Under the pieces are notes generated by a model, which was not told where the DNA came from, did not search any database, and was given only the letters and a program-made list of their open reading frames with translations. 64,000 nucleotides of DNA. Source: Micromonospora sp. DSM 45708. Lineage in GTDB: Bacteria; Actinomycetota; Actinomycetes; Mycobacteriales; Micromonosporaceae. Positions 26,180 to 34,310 of this stretch are shown piece after piece. Positions within the stretch are counted from its first letter, which is position 1. Each line of letters begins with the position of its first letter. The stretch covers positions 1,054,001-1,118,000 of the forward strand of contig NZ_CP154796.1 of the NCBI RefSeq assembly GCF_039566955.1, given 5' to 3'. A program made the translations under genes and the position numbers.

Positions 26180-27625
26180 TCAGCTCACCTTTGCTCCGAT
26201 GTGGATGGCGATGGCGTCGTGCGCGTTGACGGTCGCGGCGAACCAGCCCGACGAGTCCACGGTGATCACCGGACCGCTGCACGACCCGTTGCTGAACGTG
26301 CCGTGGATGACGTCGCAGTAGCGACCGGCCGGCAGCCCGGTGTAGTAGGACCGCCCGCTCACCGCGGAGTCCTCGTCGTTGATCGTCAGGTAGCCCTTGC
26401 CGGCCCGGCTGAACGCGATGTGCTGGTAGCCGTTGTCGTACCAGTTGGCGACCGCGGCGCCCTCGGTGGCGTTGCGGAAGCCGACCATGTTGGCGATGAC
26501 CGGCCAGCGGTGCTCGCACTCCCAGCCGGAGTAGCAGGTGGTGTTCGTGATCCGGTTGCTGCCGTCCGAGGGCGGGCCCTGGTCCTTGCCGCTGAACGTG
26601 AAGCTCGACATCACCGCCGGGGTGCCGTACGGCCAGGCCAGCATGAACGCGTTGGCCAGGGCGTACTCGCCGCGGTCGCGGTAGGTGAGCACGCCGCCGT
26701 CGCGCTGGGTGTCGTGGTTGTCGGTGAAGACCACCGCCGAGCCGCCCGGCAGGTAGCCCCAGGACTCGCCGAAGTTCTTCAGGTACGCCAGCCGCTCGTT
26801 GTTGAACATCCGGGCCAGGTCCTTGCCGTACCGGAACTCGTGCACGTCGCCGTTGCCGGTGTACTCGGTCGGCTGGATCGGCTCACCCGCGCCGTAGATG
26901 ACCTCCTGCACCAGGTACGCCGAGCGGGACAGCTTCGCCTTGACCGCCGCGATGTCGGCGGCCGGCATGTGCTTGCTGCCGTCCAGCCGGAACCCGTCCA
27001 CGCCGAGCGAGAGCAGGTCGTTGAGGTACGTGGCGAGCCAAGTGCGCACGTAGTCCGACTCGGTCTTCAGGTCGGCGAGGTTGACCAGCTCGCAGTTCTG
27101 CACCTCGTACCGGTCGTTGTAGTTGGCGATGTCGTTGTTGCCGTTGCGACCGCAGTAGTGGAAGTCCTGCGAGGAGTAGGTGCCCGGGTAGTCGTAGTGC
27201 CCGTAGGAGGTGCCGGCCCAGCCGGTCCCGCCGTTCTCCTGGCCGGACATGTGGTTGACCACGGCGTCGACGATCACCTTGACGCCGGCGTTGTGGCAGG
27301 TGTTCACCATGGACTGGAACTGGGCGCGGGTGCCCTTGCGGGACTCGATCCGGTAGCTGACCGGCTGGTAGGACACCCACCACGGGCTGCTGTTGACGTG
27401 CTCCTGCGGCGGGGACACCTGGACGTAGCCGTAGCCCTTCGGGCCGAGCGTGCTGGTGCACTCGCTCGCCACCGAGGTCCAGTTCCACTCGAAGAGCTGG
27501 ACGATGACCTTCTTGCCGCCGGGCGTGGCGGCGGCGGCCGGGGGTGCCGCCACGGTGGTCGGAACGAGCAGGCTCGCGGCGAGGCCGAGGACGAGCGCCG
27601 CGGCGCGGCGTCGACGTCGATGCAT
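26180..27625 (-). CDS. Secreted alpha-amylase (GH13)
   Basis: A 481-residue extracellular alpha-amylase that hydrolyses internal alpha-1,4 links of starch. Signal peptide about 1-33 (MHRRRRRAAALVLGLAASLL, then VPTTVAAPPAAAA). The (beta/alpha)8 domain has region I VDAVVNH (about 118), region II GFRLDGSKH with nucleophile Asp about 214, region III VQEVIYGAG with acid Glu about 239, region IV FTDNHD about 300. The C-terminal all-beta domain C ends AIHIGAKVS. It closely follows Streptomyces and animal-type amylases. It lacks a starch-binding domain. ATG 27625 has GGAG upstream. Confidence 0.95.
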   Translation of the reverse strand: MHRRRRRAAALVLGLAASLLVPTTVAAPPAAAATPGGKKVIVQLFEWNWTSVASECTSTLGPKGYGYVQVSPPQEHVNSSPWWVSYQPVSYRIESRKGTRAQFQSMVNTCHNAGVKVIVDAVVNHMSGQENGGTGWAGTSYGHYDYPGTYSSQDFHYCGRNGNNDIANYNDRYEVQNCELVNLADLKTESDYVRTWLATYLNDLLSLGVDGFRLDGSKHMPAADIAAVKAKLSRSAYLVQEVIYGAGEPIQPTEYTGNGDVHEFRYGKDLARMFNNERLAYLKNFGESWGYLPGGSAVVFTDNHDTQRDGGVLTYRDRGEYALANAFMLAWPYGTPAVMSSFTFSGKDQGPPSDGSNRITNTTCYSGWECEHRWPVIANMVGFRNATEGAAVANWYDNGYQHIAFSRAGKGYLTINDEDSAVSGRSYYTGLPAGRYCDVIHGTFSNGSCSGPVITVDSSGWFAATVNAHDAIAIHIGAKVS

Positions 27626-27688
27626 CGGGACTCCTACGGGACGGGGGATGTGGGGGAGGGGAGTCTGGGAGGGCTCCAGTGCCGACTT

Positions 27689-27746
27689 CTTGCAGTCGGT
27701 GCTGAAATTTTCCGCAAGGTTACGAGCCTGTTGCAAGAGATGTCAA
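27689..27746 (-). promoter_or_regulatory. Amylase promoter with CTTGCA repeats
   Basis: On the minus strand TTGACA (27746-27741) and TAACCT (27722-27717) are separated by 18 bases, a good housekeeping promoter. CTTGCAA (27737-27731) lies in the spacer, CTTGCGG (27718-27712) overlaps the -10, and CTGCAAG (27695-27689) lies just downstream. Actinomycete amylase promoters carry CTTGCAG-type repeats bound by the LacI-family regulator MalR/Reg1, so maltose-controlled repression is likely. Confidence 0.65.
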
Positions 27747-27919
27747 CGCATGGGCATCTGTCGTTGCGTGCAGCGCTACACGCGCGTCCGACCGGGACGG
27801 TTCGAGGAACCGGTCGAGAAATTCGCCACCGGAGGTGATCCGTCCGGGCTGTCGCTCCGTACCTGAGGTGGGAGCAGGGTCGGCCGGTGGGGCGCCGCCG
27901 CGAGACGATCGAGGAGCAG

Positions 27920-29632
27920 ATGGGCCGGGCACAGCAGAACGAAAAGGCGACGACCGTCCGGACCACCACCACCAGCCGTGGTGTCCGGACCATGTCGAAG
28001 TCCGCGATGGTGGCACTCACCGCCTCCGCGCTCGGCCTCGCCTGGGCGGGTGTGGAACTCGCCGGCGCCGGCGGCGTCATGTACTCGTACGGATTCTTCT
28101 TCACCGAGTTCTTCGCCGGGGTGGTCGCCCTGGTCTCGCTCAGCCTCACCGTGATGCTGGGGCTGCTCGCCACCGACCGGCTGGTGCTGCTCATCCGGCA
28201 CCGGGTGCTGCTCCAGTCCGCGCACCGCGCCACCGGCGTGCTCGGCGTGGCCGGGCTGGTCTTCCACGTGATCACCAAGATCGCGATCGGCCGGGCCGGG
28301 CCGACCGACGCGGTGGTGCCGTTCATCGGCGGCAGCGGCCTCTACGTCGGGCTGGGCACCGTCGCCGCGCTGCTCATGGTGGGCGTGCTCTGGACCGGGC
28401 TGATCCGGGTCCGGTTCGCCGGCGTCGGTCCCAAGTGGTTCTGGCGCGCGCTGCACTCGATGGCGTACGTCTCCTGGCCGTTCGCGCTGTTCCACGGCCT
28501 CAACGCCGGCCGGACCGCGAAGAGTTGGGTGGTGTTCAGCTACCTCGCCTGCGTGCTGCTCGTGGTGATGGCGCTGCTGGTGCGCCTCTCCGTCCACCTC
28601 GGCAAGCGCAGCCGCGAGCAGCACCAGGCCGCCGCGCTGAACAAGGCGATGGCCGGCAAGGGCGAGGAGCGTACCGGCGTGTTCGCGGCGCTGGCCCGCA
28701 AGAAGACCACGGCCAAGGAGGAGAACGCCGCCGGCCGGGGCCGGGGCGGTCGCTGGGCCGAGACCACCGCCACCTGGACCGCGCCCGCCGGCACCGCCCG
28801 GCAGCGGGACCCCGAGCGGTTCGCCGTACCGGTGGTGCCGGAGCCCGGATCGCTGCGGGAGCCGGTCCGCGCCGCCGCCGCCCGACGGCGCGTCGAGGAG
28901 CCGGCCGAGCCGGCGCGGCGCGCCCGCACGCAGGAGGTCCCGGCCGAGCGGCGGTCCGCCCGACGCCGGGACCCGGAGCGGGTGACCAGCCGGGCCCGCG
29001 ACGACGAGCGCGAGCCGCTGCGCCGCAGCCGCGACGAGGAACTGGAGCCGGTCGCCGGCCGGCGCGACGGGGAACGGTCCCGCCGACGTCGCCGGGACGC
29101 CGAGGAGCGGGTCAGCCGCCGGTCCCGGATCGACGAGGAGGTCGCCGCGCAGTACTCCGCGCCGCCGGACAGCGGCGGTCGGCACTCCGCCCCGCCGGAC
29201 ACCGGTGGCCGGCACTCCGCCCCGCCGGACAGCGGCCGGTACGCCAGCCCCGCCGAAGTGGCCCGCTACTCGGCCCCGCCGCGCCCGGCCGACGAGGCCG
29301 AGGAGCCGTGGGACAGCCCCCGCCGCTGGGCGGCCGAGCCGATCTCGGCCGGCCCGATCTCCGGCACCCCGATCTCGGCGGAGCCGCGCAGCGGAACCGG
29401 TCGGCGCCACCGGGACGAGGAGGACGTGCCGGAGGAGCCGGACTACTGGCGCCCGCCGGCCCGCTACACCGCCGACGACGCGTTCGTCGACGACACGCCC
29501 ACGCTCGTCGACCTCGCCTCCCGCCGGGCGCTGCGGGCCACCAGGGACAGCCGCTCCAGCCGCCGCCGCAAGGCCGACGTGGACGCGGTCGACGGGGCGT
29601 ACTGGGCCGGGCTGCGGGGTGAGGCCCGGTGA
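27920..29632 (+). CDS. Ferric-reductase-like di-heme membrane protein with charged tail
   Basis: About 570 residues. Six hydrophobic helices lie between about 26 and 225. Two helices carry paired His with the ferric reductase spacing: AHRATGVLGVAGLVFH (H-x13-H) and LHSMAYVSWPFALFH (H-x12-H), predicting two stacked b hemes across the membrane. No FAD or NADPH domain follows; instead the cytosolic tail (about 240-570) is Arg/Glu-rich, disordered, with SAPPDSGG and ISAGPISG repeats. GTG 27887 is an alternative start. Its stop overlaps the NuoF-like gene, which could supply electrons. Electron acceptor unknown. Confidence 0.8.
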   Translation: MGRAQQNEKATTVRTTTTSRGVRTMSKSAMVALTASALGLAWAGVELAGAGGVMYSYGFFFTEFFAGVVALVSLSLTVMLGLLATDRLVLLIRHRVLLQSAHRATGVLGVAGLVFHVITKIAIGRAGPTDAVVPFIGGSGLYVGLGTVAALLMVGVLWTGLIRVRFAGVGPKWFWRALHSMAYVSWPFALFHGLNAGRTAKSWVVFSYLACVLLVVMALLVRLSVHLGKRSREQHQAAALNKAMAGKGEERTGVFAALARKKTTAKEENAAGRGRGGRWAETTATWTAPAGTARQRDPERFAVPVVPEPGSLREPVRAAAARRRVEEPAEPARRARTQEVPAERRSARRRDPERVTSRARDDEREPLRRSRDEELEPVAGRRDGERSRRRRRDAEERVSRRSRIDEEVAAQYSAPPDSGGRHSAPPDTGGRHSAPPDSGRYASPAEVARYSAPPRPADEAEEPWDSPRRWAAEPISAGPISGTPISAEPRSGTGRRHRDEEDVPEEPDYWRPPARYTADDAFVDDTPTLVDLASRRALRATRDSRSSRRRKADVDAVDGAYWAGLRGEAR

Positions 29633-31095
29633 AGCGGACGGCCGTCCCCCCGGTCGCCTGCGTCGGGGAGCCCCGCCTCACCGCCGGGTTCGCCGAGTTC
29701 GGCCGGCTCGACCTGCTCGCCCACGAGGAGGTGCACGGCCCGATCGGCCCGATGGAGCCGGCCGCGCTGCTCCGGCTCGCCGAGGCGATCGACCTCAAGG
29801 GCAAGGGCGGGGCCGGCTTCCCGTTCGCCCGCAAGCTGCGCGCGGTGCTGGAGTCCGCCGAACGGCAGGACCTCGCCGCCGTGGTGGTGGTCAACGCCAC
29901 CGAGGGCGAACCGGCGAGCTGGAAGGACAAGGTGCTGCTCACCCGGGCCCCGCACCTCGTCCTGGACGGCGCCGCGCTCGCCGCGTTCGCGCTCGACGCC
30001 GAGGAGATCGTGATCGGGGTGGCCGACGACGACGTGGGCCGCCCCTCGCTGACCGAGGCGTTGCAGGAACGGCGGATGCCGGTGCCGACCACCATCGTGA
30101 CCGTGCCGCACCGGTTCATCTCCGGTGAGGGCGGCGCGCTGGTCAACGGCATCAACGGGCTGCCGCACATCCCGCCCGGCACCAAGAAGCGGTCCAGCGA
30201 CTCCGGCGTCAACGGGCTGCCCACCCTGCTCTCCAACGCCGAGACGTACGCCCAGCTCGCCGTCGCCGCCCGGATCGGCCCGTACGAGTACGCGGCGCTC
30301 GGCACCGACGACGAGCCGGGCACCGTGCTGCTCACCGTCACCGGGTCGGCGAAGCGGCCGGCCGTGGTCGAGTGCGCCGCCGGCACCCCGCTGCGCGAGA
30401 TCCTCGACCTGTGCGAGGTGCCCCCCGGGCCGGGCATCCTGATGGGCGGCTACCACGGCAAATGGATCACCGCCGAGGCGGCGGAGCGGGCCGAGGTCTC
30501 CCGCAAGGGGCTCGCCGCGGTCGGCGGCACGCTCGGCGCCGGCATCGTCGTGCCGCTCGGCACCGACACCTGTCCGCTCGGCGAGGCCGCCCAGGTGGTC
30601 CGCTACCTGGCCGGCGAGTCCGCCGGACAGTGCGGCCCGTGCAAGATGGGCCTGCCCGACCTGGCCCGCTCCGTCGACCTCGCGGTCTCCGGCAGCGCGC
30701 CGATCGAGCTGGTCCGGGCGGCGGCCGGCGACGTGAAGGGACGTGGCGCGTGCAGCCACCCGGACGGCACCGCCCGGTTCGCGTTGTCCGCCATGGAGGT
30801 GTTCGCCGACGACCTGCGGCTGCACGCCACCGGGGAGGGCTGCGGCAAACGGGTCAAGGGCACCATGGGCCTGCCCGGCGCGCCCGACGGCAACCCGCAG
30901 AAACTCACCCTGGACTGGTCCCGCTGCGACGGGCACGGGCTCTGCGCGCACGTGGTGCCGGACTTCATCCGGCTCGACGGCAACGGGTACCCGGCCTTCC
31001 CGCCCACCCCGGTGCCGACCTGGCTGCGCGAGGGCGCGCTCAAGGCGGTCAAGGTCTGCCCCGAACTCGCGCTCCGGCTGGTCAAGGCCGAGTAG
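29629..31095 (+). CDS. NuoF-like NADH dehydrogenase fused to ferredoxin
   Basis: A 488-residue cytosolic flavo-iron-sulfur protein. FMN/NADH-binding region as in complex I NuoF: LKGKGGAGFPFARKL (about 57-71), VNATEGEPASWKDK and ISGEGGALVNG. SLBB domain about 235-320. The 4Fe-4S motif reads ESAGQCGPCKMG with a later Cys in GRGACSHPDG; the first of the four NuoF Cys is Ala. The C-terminal ferredoxin (about 425-488) has CDGHGLC and VCPELAL, the three-Cys pattern of 3Fe-4S ferredoxins. GTG start overlaps the upstream stop. It likely passes electrons from NADH to the heme protein. Confidence 0.85.
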   Translation: MKRTAVPPVACVGEPRLTAGFAEFGRLDLLAHEEVHGPIGPMEPAALLRLAEAIDLKGKGGAGFPFARKLRAVLESAERQDLAAVVVVNATEGEPASWKDKVLLTRAPHLVLDGAALAAFALDAEEIVIGVADDDVGRPSLTEALQERRMPVPTTIVTVPHRFISGEGGALVNGINGLPHIPPGTKKRSSDSGVNGLPTLLSNAETYAQLAVAARIGPYEYAALGTDDEPGTVLLTVTGSAKRPAVVECAAGTPLREILDLCEVPPGPGILMGGYHGKWITAEAAERAEVSRKGLAAVGGTLGAGIVVPLGTDTCPLGEAAQVVRYLAGESAGQCGPCKMGLPDLARSVDLAVSGSAPIELVRAAAGDVKGRGACSHPDGTARFALSAMEVFADDLRLHATGEGCGKRVKGTMGLPGAPDGNPQKLTLDWSRCDGHGLCAHVVPDFIRLDGNGYPAFPPTPVPTWLREGALKAVKVCPELALRLVKAE

Positions 31096-31117
31096 CCGTC
31101 CCGCCCAGGAGGCGCCG

Positions 31118-31702
31118 ATGCCACCCCGTACCGTCCACCGTCTCGGCGCCGCCGCCGTGCTGGCCGCCACGCTCGTCGGCACGGCGGCCTGCGCGGTCGG
31201 CCCCGAACGGGCCACGCCGGCCGGCGCGGCGCCCGCCGTGTCCACCGCCGCCCCGACCGCGTCCGCCGGTGCGCCGTCCGCGTCGCCGGCCCGGGTGCCG
31301 ACGACGCTGGCGTTCACCGCGAGGACACTCGACGGTACGGCGTTCTCCGCCGCCGCCCTCGCCGGGCGGCCGGTCGTGCTCTGGTTCTGGGCGCCCTGGT
31401 GCGCCACCTGCGCCAGCCAGGCGTGGACCGTCGCCGAGATCGCCCCGACCTACCGGGACACCGTGCCCATCGTCGGCGTCGCCGGCCTCGGCCAGCAGCA
31501 GGCCATGAAGGACTTCGTCACCGAGTTCGACCTGGCCGGCACGCCGCAGCTCGACGACCGCGCCGGCACGCTGTGGCGCCGGTTCAAGGTGGCCGAGCAG
31601 AGCACGTTCGTCATCGTCGACCGGGACGGCAGGGTGGTCCACCAGGGCTTCCTCGACGGTGAGGCACTGACCCGGCAGGTCGAGACGCTGGCCCGGGGAT
31701 GA
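31118..31702 (+). CDS. TlpA/DsbE-like thioredoxin lipoprotein
   Basis: A 194-residue lipoprotein with AGGAGG (31107-31112) upstream. Signal with lipobox VGTAAC (Cys about 25), Ala/Pro/Ser-rich linker, then a thioredoxin fold (60-194) with VVLWFWAPWCATCASQA; the redox motif is WCATC. Similar to mycobacterial MPT53 and DsbE/TlpA proteins, which act outside the membrane in disulfide reduction or oxidation. It is followed in overlap by ccdA, the membrane protein that would keep it reduced. Confidence 0.9.
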   Translation: MPPRTVHRLGAAAVLAATLVGTAACAVGPERATPAGAAPAVSTAAPTASAGAPSASPARVPTTLAFTARTLDGTAFSAAALAGRPVVLWFWAPWCATCASQAWTVAEIAPTYRDTVPIVGVAGLGQQQAMKDFVTEFDLAGTPQLDDRAGTLWRRFKVAEQSTFVIVDRDGRVVHQGFLDGEALTRQVETLARG

Positions 31703-32622
31703 CCGGCGCGCTGCTGCTCGCGGTGACCGCCGGCATGCTCGGCGCGGTGAACCCGTGCGGCTTCGCGATGCTGCCCGCGTACCTGTCGTTGCTGGTGGCC
31801 GGCCCCGGCGACGGGCGCGGCGCGGTCGGCCGCGCGCTCACCGCGACGGCCGGGCTGACGCTCGGGTACGTGCTGGTCTTCGGCGCGTTCGGGCTGGCCG
31901 TCGCGCCGGCGGCGGACTGGCTGCGCCCCCGGCTGCCCTGGCTGACCGTGACGCTCGGCGTGCTGCTGGCCCTGGCCGGCCTGTGGCTGCTCGCCGGCCG
32001 GCGGTTGCCCACGCCCCGCCCGCTGCGCACCGCGCCCCGGCTCACCCGCACCTGGCCGTCCATGGCGCTGTTCGGCGCCGCGTACGCGCTCACGTCGCTG
32101 ACCTGCGCGATCGCGCCGTTCCTGGCGATCGTGGTGACCAGCCTGCGGGCCGGCTCGCCGCTGCGCGGGCTGGCGCTGTTCGGCGCGTACGCGCTCGGGA
32201 TGGCGCTGGTGGTCGGCGTGGCCGCGCTCGCCGTGGCGCTGCTGCGCGGGCGGGTGGTGGCCGGGCTGCGCGGCGCGGGCGCGTGGGTGTCCCGGTCGAG
32301 CGGCCTGGTGCTGCTGGTCGCCGGCGGCTACGTCGCCTGGTACGGCTGGTACGAGGTGCGGCTGGCCCGGGGCCGCCACGACGCGTTCGGCGACCCGGTG
32401 GTGACAGCCGCCGCCCGCGTGCAGCAGACCCTGGTCCGCACCCTCGACACCGCCGGCCCCGCCCTGCTCGCCGCCCTCTCCCTCACCCTGCTCGCCGCAG
32501 GGTTGCTGGTAAGGCGGGGCCCCCTGTTAACGCCTCCGGTAGAGGCGGGGGCCCCGCTTGACAGCGCGGCCCCCGCGAGCAGCGACGCCGCAGCGCGGAA
32601 GGCGGTCAGCGAGTCGGGGTGA
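31699..32622 (+). CDS. ccdA: CcdA-like thiol transporter
   Basis: A 307-residue membrane protein with six core helices. The two reactive Cys are in VNPCGFAMLPAYLSL (about 17-31) and LTSLTCAIAPFLAI (about 130-143), the DsbD-beta/CcdA pair that moves electrons from cytosolic thioredoxin outward. A seventh helix lies near 255-270. ATGA-coupled to the thioredoxin lipoprotein. The last 36 codons run through a palindromic repeat element (32511-32559) and then overlap the serS stop by 17 bp, so the C-terminal tail RRGPLLTPPVEAGAPLDSAA is repeat-derived and probably dispensable. Confidence 0.92.
   Translation: MTGALLLAVTAGMLGAVNPCGFAMLPAYLSLLVAGPGDGRGAVGRALTATAGLTLGYVLVFGAFGLAVAPAADWLRPRLPWLTVTLGVLLALAGLWLLAGRRLPTPRPLRTAPRLTRTWPSMALFGAAYALTSLTCAIAPFLAIVVTSLRAGSPLRGLALFGAYALGMALVVGVAALAVALLRGRVVAGLRGAGAWVSRSSGLVLLVAGGYVAWYGWYEVRLARGRHDAFGDPVVTAAARVQQTLVRTLDTAGPALLAALSLTLLAAGLLVRRGPLLTPPVEAGAPLDSAAPASSDAAARKAVSESG
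32511..32559. repeat. GGGGCCCC palindromic repeat, copy 1 (inside ccdA)
   Basis: Outer arms AAGGCGGGGCCCC and GGGGGCCCCGCTT frame the core TGTTAACGCCTCCGGTAGAG. The same core, TGTTAACGCCTCAGGCAGAG, lies in the element at 56985-57061. Copy 1 is read in frame by ccdA. The pattern is that of a dispersed non-coding repeat (REP or MITE-like) in Micromonospora-type genomes. Confidence 0.8.
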
Positions 32623-33892
32623 GGCGGTCGGTGCCGAGCTTGTCGCGCAGCACCTCGGGGACCACGACCGAGCCGTCGGGCTGCTGGCACTGCTCCAGGA
32701 TGGCCGGGAACAGCCGGCTGGTGGCCAGCGCCGACCCGTTGAGCGTGTGCACGAAGCGGGTCTGCTTGCCGCCCGGCTCCCGGTAGCGGATGGCCGCGCG
32801 GCGGGCCTGGTAGTCGCCGGCCCAGGAGACCGACGACACCTCCTTGTACTTGCCGGTGCTCGGCATCCACACCTCGATGTCGAGCGTCTTCTTCATCGAG
32901 GCGCTGGCGTCGCCGGCGGCGAGCAGGCTGGTCTGGAAGTGTAGGCCGAGCTGCTCGACCAGCCCCTCGACGTGACCCACCATCGCCTGGAGCGCGGCGT
33001 CGGCCTGCTCCGGCAGCGTGAACTGGAAGATCTCCACCTTGTTGAACTGGTGGCCGCGCACCGTGCCGCGCTCGTCGGAGTGCGAGCCGGCCGCCTCGCG
33101 CCGGTAGCACGGCGTGTAGGCGAACGCCTTCAGCGGCAGCCTGCCCGTCTCCAGGATCTCGTCCTGGTAGGCGCCGAGGATCGCCGTCTCCGAGGTGGGC
33201 AGCAGGAACTGGCCGCGCGGGGCGGACTGCCGGTCCAGGTGGTAGACGTCGTCGTAGAACTTGGGGAACTGCCCGGCGGCGAAGCCGGCGGTGTCCAGCA
33301 GCAGGTGCGGCGGCAGCAGGAACTCGTAGCCGGCCTCGATGTTGCGCTCGACCAGCCAGTTGAGAAGCGCCCACTCCAGCCGGGCACCCAGGCCGGTGTA
33401 CATCCAGAAGCCGGAGCCGCCCAGCTTCACGCCCCGCTCGTGGTCGACCAGACCCAGCGCGCGGCTCAGCTCCACGTGGTCGCGCACCTGCTCGATGGCC
33501 GGCGCCTCGCCGAACGTCCGCACCACCCGGTTGGCCTCCTTGCCACCGGCGACCACGTCGTCGGCGGGCAGGTTGGGCAGCTCGCTCATCGCCGAGCGCA
33601 GTCGGGACTGCACGTCGTCGAGCTGGGACTCCAGCTCCGCGAGCTGCTTGCGCTCGGCCTCCGGCGCGGCCGGCTGCGGCGTGGCGCCGGAGCGCTTCGC
33701 CTCCGCGTACGCGCGCGCCTCGGCCTTGCGGCGCTGCCGCTCGGCGTCGATCTCCGTGATCAGGGCGCGCCGCTCCTGGTCGAGCCGCTGGATGTCGTCA
33801 AGCGCCCGGGTGACCTCGGCGGGATCCAGACGCTTCGCCAGCGCGGTCGCCACCGCCTCGCGATCCTTCCGGATCAACTCCATGTCGAGCAT
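32606..33892 (-). CDS. serS: Seryl-tRNA synthetase
   Basis: A 428-residue class II synthetase charging tRNA-Ser. The N-terminal arm (1-105) is a long antiparallel coiled coil (ALDDIQRLDQERRALITEID and KQLAELESQLDDVQSRL) that grips the long variable arm. The core has motif 2 PCYRREAAGSHSDERG (about 258-273) and motif 3 TLNGSALATSRLFPAILE (about 380-397), with the TSE serine-binding region LLPTSETAI. Usual length, complete and essential. Start ATG 33892 (MLDMELI) is standard. Confidence 0.97.
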   Translation of the reverse strand: MLDMELIRKDREAVATALAKRLDPAEVTRALDDIQRLDQERRALITEIDAERQRRKAEARAYAEAKRSGATPQPAAPEAERKQLAELESQLDDVQSRLRSAMSELPNLPADDVVAGGKEANRVVRTFGEAPAIEQVRDHVELSRALGLVDHERGVKLGGSGFWMYTGLGARLEWALLNWLVERNIEAGYEFLLPPHLLLDTAGFAAGQFPKFYDDVYHLDRQSAPRGQFLLPTSETAILGAYQDEILETGRLPLKAFAYTPCYRREAAGSHSDERGTVRGHQFNKVEIFQFTLPEQADAALQAMVGHVEGLVEQLGLHFQTSLLAAGDASASMKKTLDIEVWMPSTGKYKEVSSVSWAGDYQARRAAIRYREPGGKQTRFVHTLNGSALATSRLFPAILEQCQQPDGSVVVPEVLRDKLGTDRLTPTR

Positions 33893-34150
33893 GCTGCTCG
33901 TACGCCTCCGTCCAGGCCGTCAGGTGGGACGCACCGATGCTACCGTCGCGGCCCCGCCGGCCCGGGCCGGGCTCTCCGGCCCGGACCCGGTCGGCTTGTC
34001 CGGCGTGACGCAACGTGGTTGGGACGCTGGGGCGCTGTTTGTTGCGCTGAGTGACGGTTGCTGGTGGTCCCTTTCGCGCCGCTGCCTCGTGGGATCGCGC
34101 TGAGCTGGTCAATCGCATCAGCGGGTGATCCGGCGGGCATGCCCCGGTCG
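33893..34150. other. Upstream region of serS
   Basis: No gene seen. The stretch lies between the serS start and the hairpin element at 34151-34226. I looked for a T-box leader (T-box sequence UGGN and stem I motifs) and did not find one. It contains moderately AT-rich runs (GCTGTTTGTTGCGCTGAG at about 34032-34049) that could belong to the serS promoter. Confidence 0.4.
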
Positions 34151-34226
34151 CGCCTTTGCTCTGCAGCCACCGACGCAGCGGTGACACTCCGTCGCGTGCT
34201 GCGCGGACGGCTGCAGAGCAAAGGCG
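34151..34226. repeat. Long inverted repeat with 18-bp perfect arms
   Basis: CGCCTTTGCTCTGCAGCC (34151-34168) and GGCTGCAGAGCAAAGGCG (34209-34226) are exact reverse complements with a 40-base spacer that itself can pair in part (ACGCAGC / GCTGCGC). It sits between the MerR-fusion gene stop and the serS promoter. It could be a terminator or a MITE-like element. Confidence 0.8.
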
Positions 34227-34310
34227 GCTGCGGGCCACCAGCGGCCCCGCCCCAATGTGACGGAACGTGATCGAAATGTGTCCGGCCGTGGACCGCGCGC
34301 ACCGCCGGGG

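Noticed and set aside
26180..27625. Considered that the amylase carries a starch-binding module
   Set aside because: The sequence ends with the all-beta domain C at about residue 481; no CBM20 or CBM25 motif follows.
33893..34310. T-box riboswitch or tRNA near serS
   Set aside because: No T-box sequence, no stem I motifs and no GGTTCGA-type T-loop were found.
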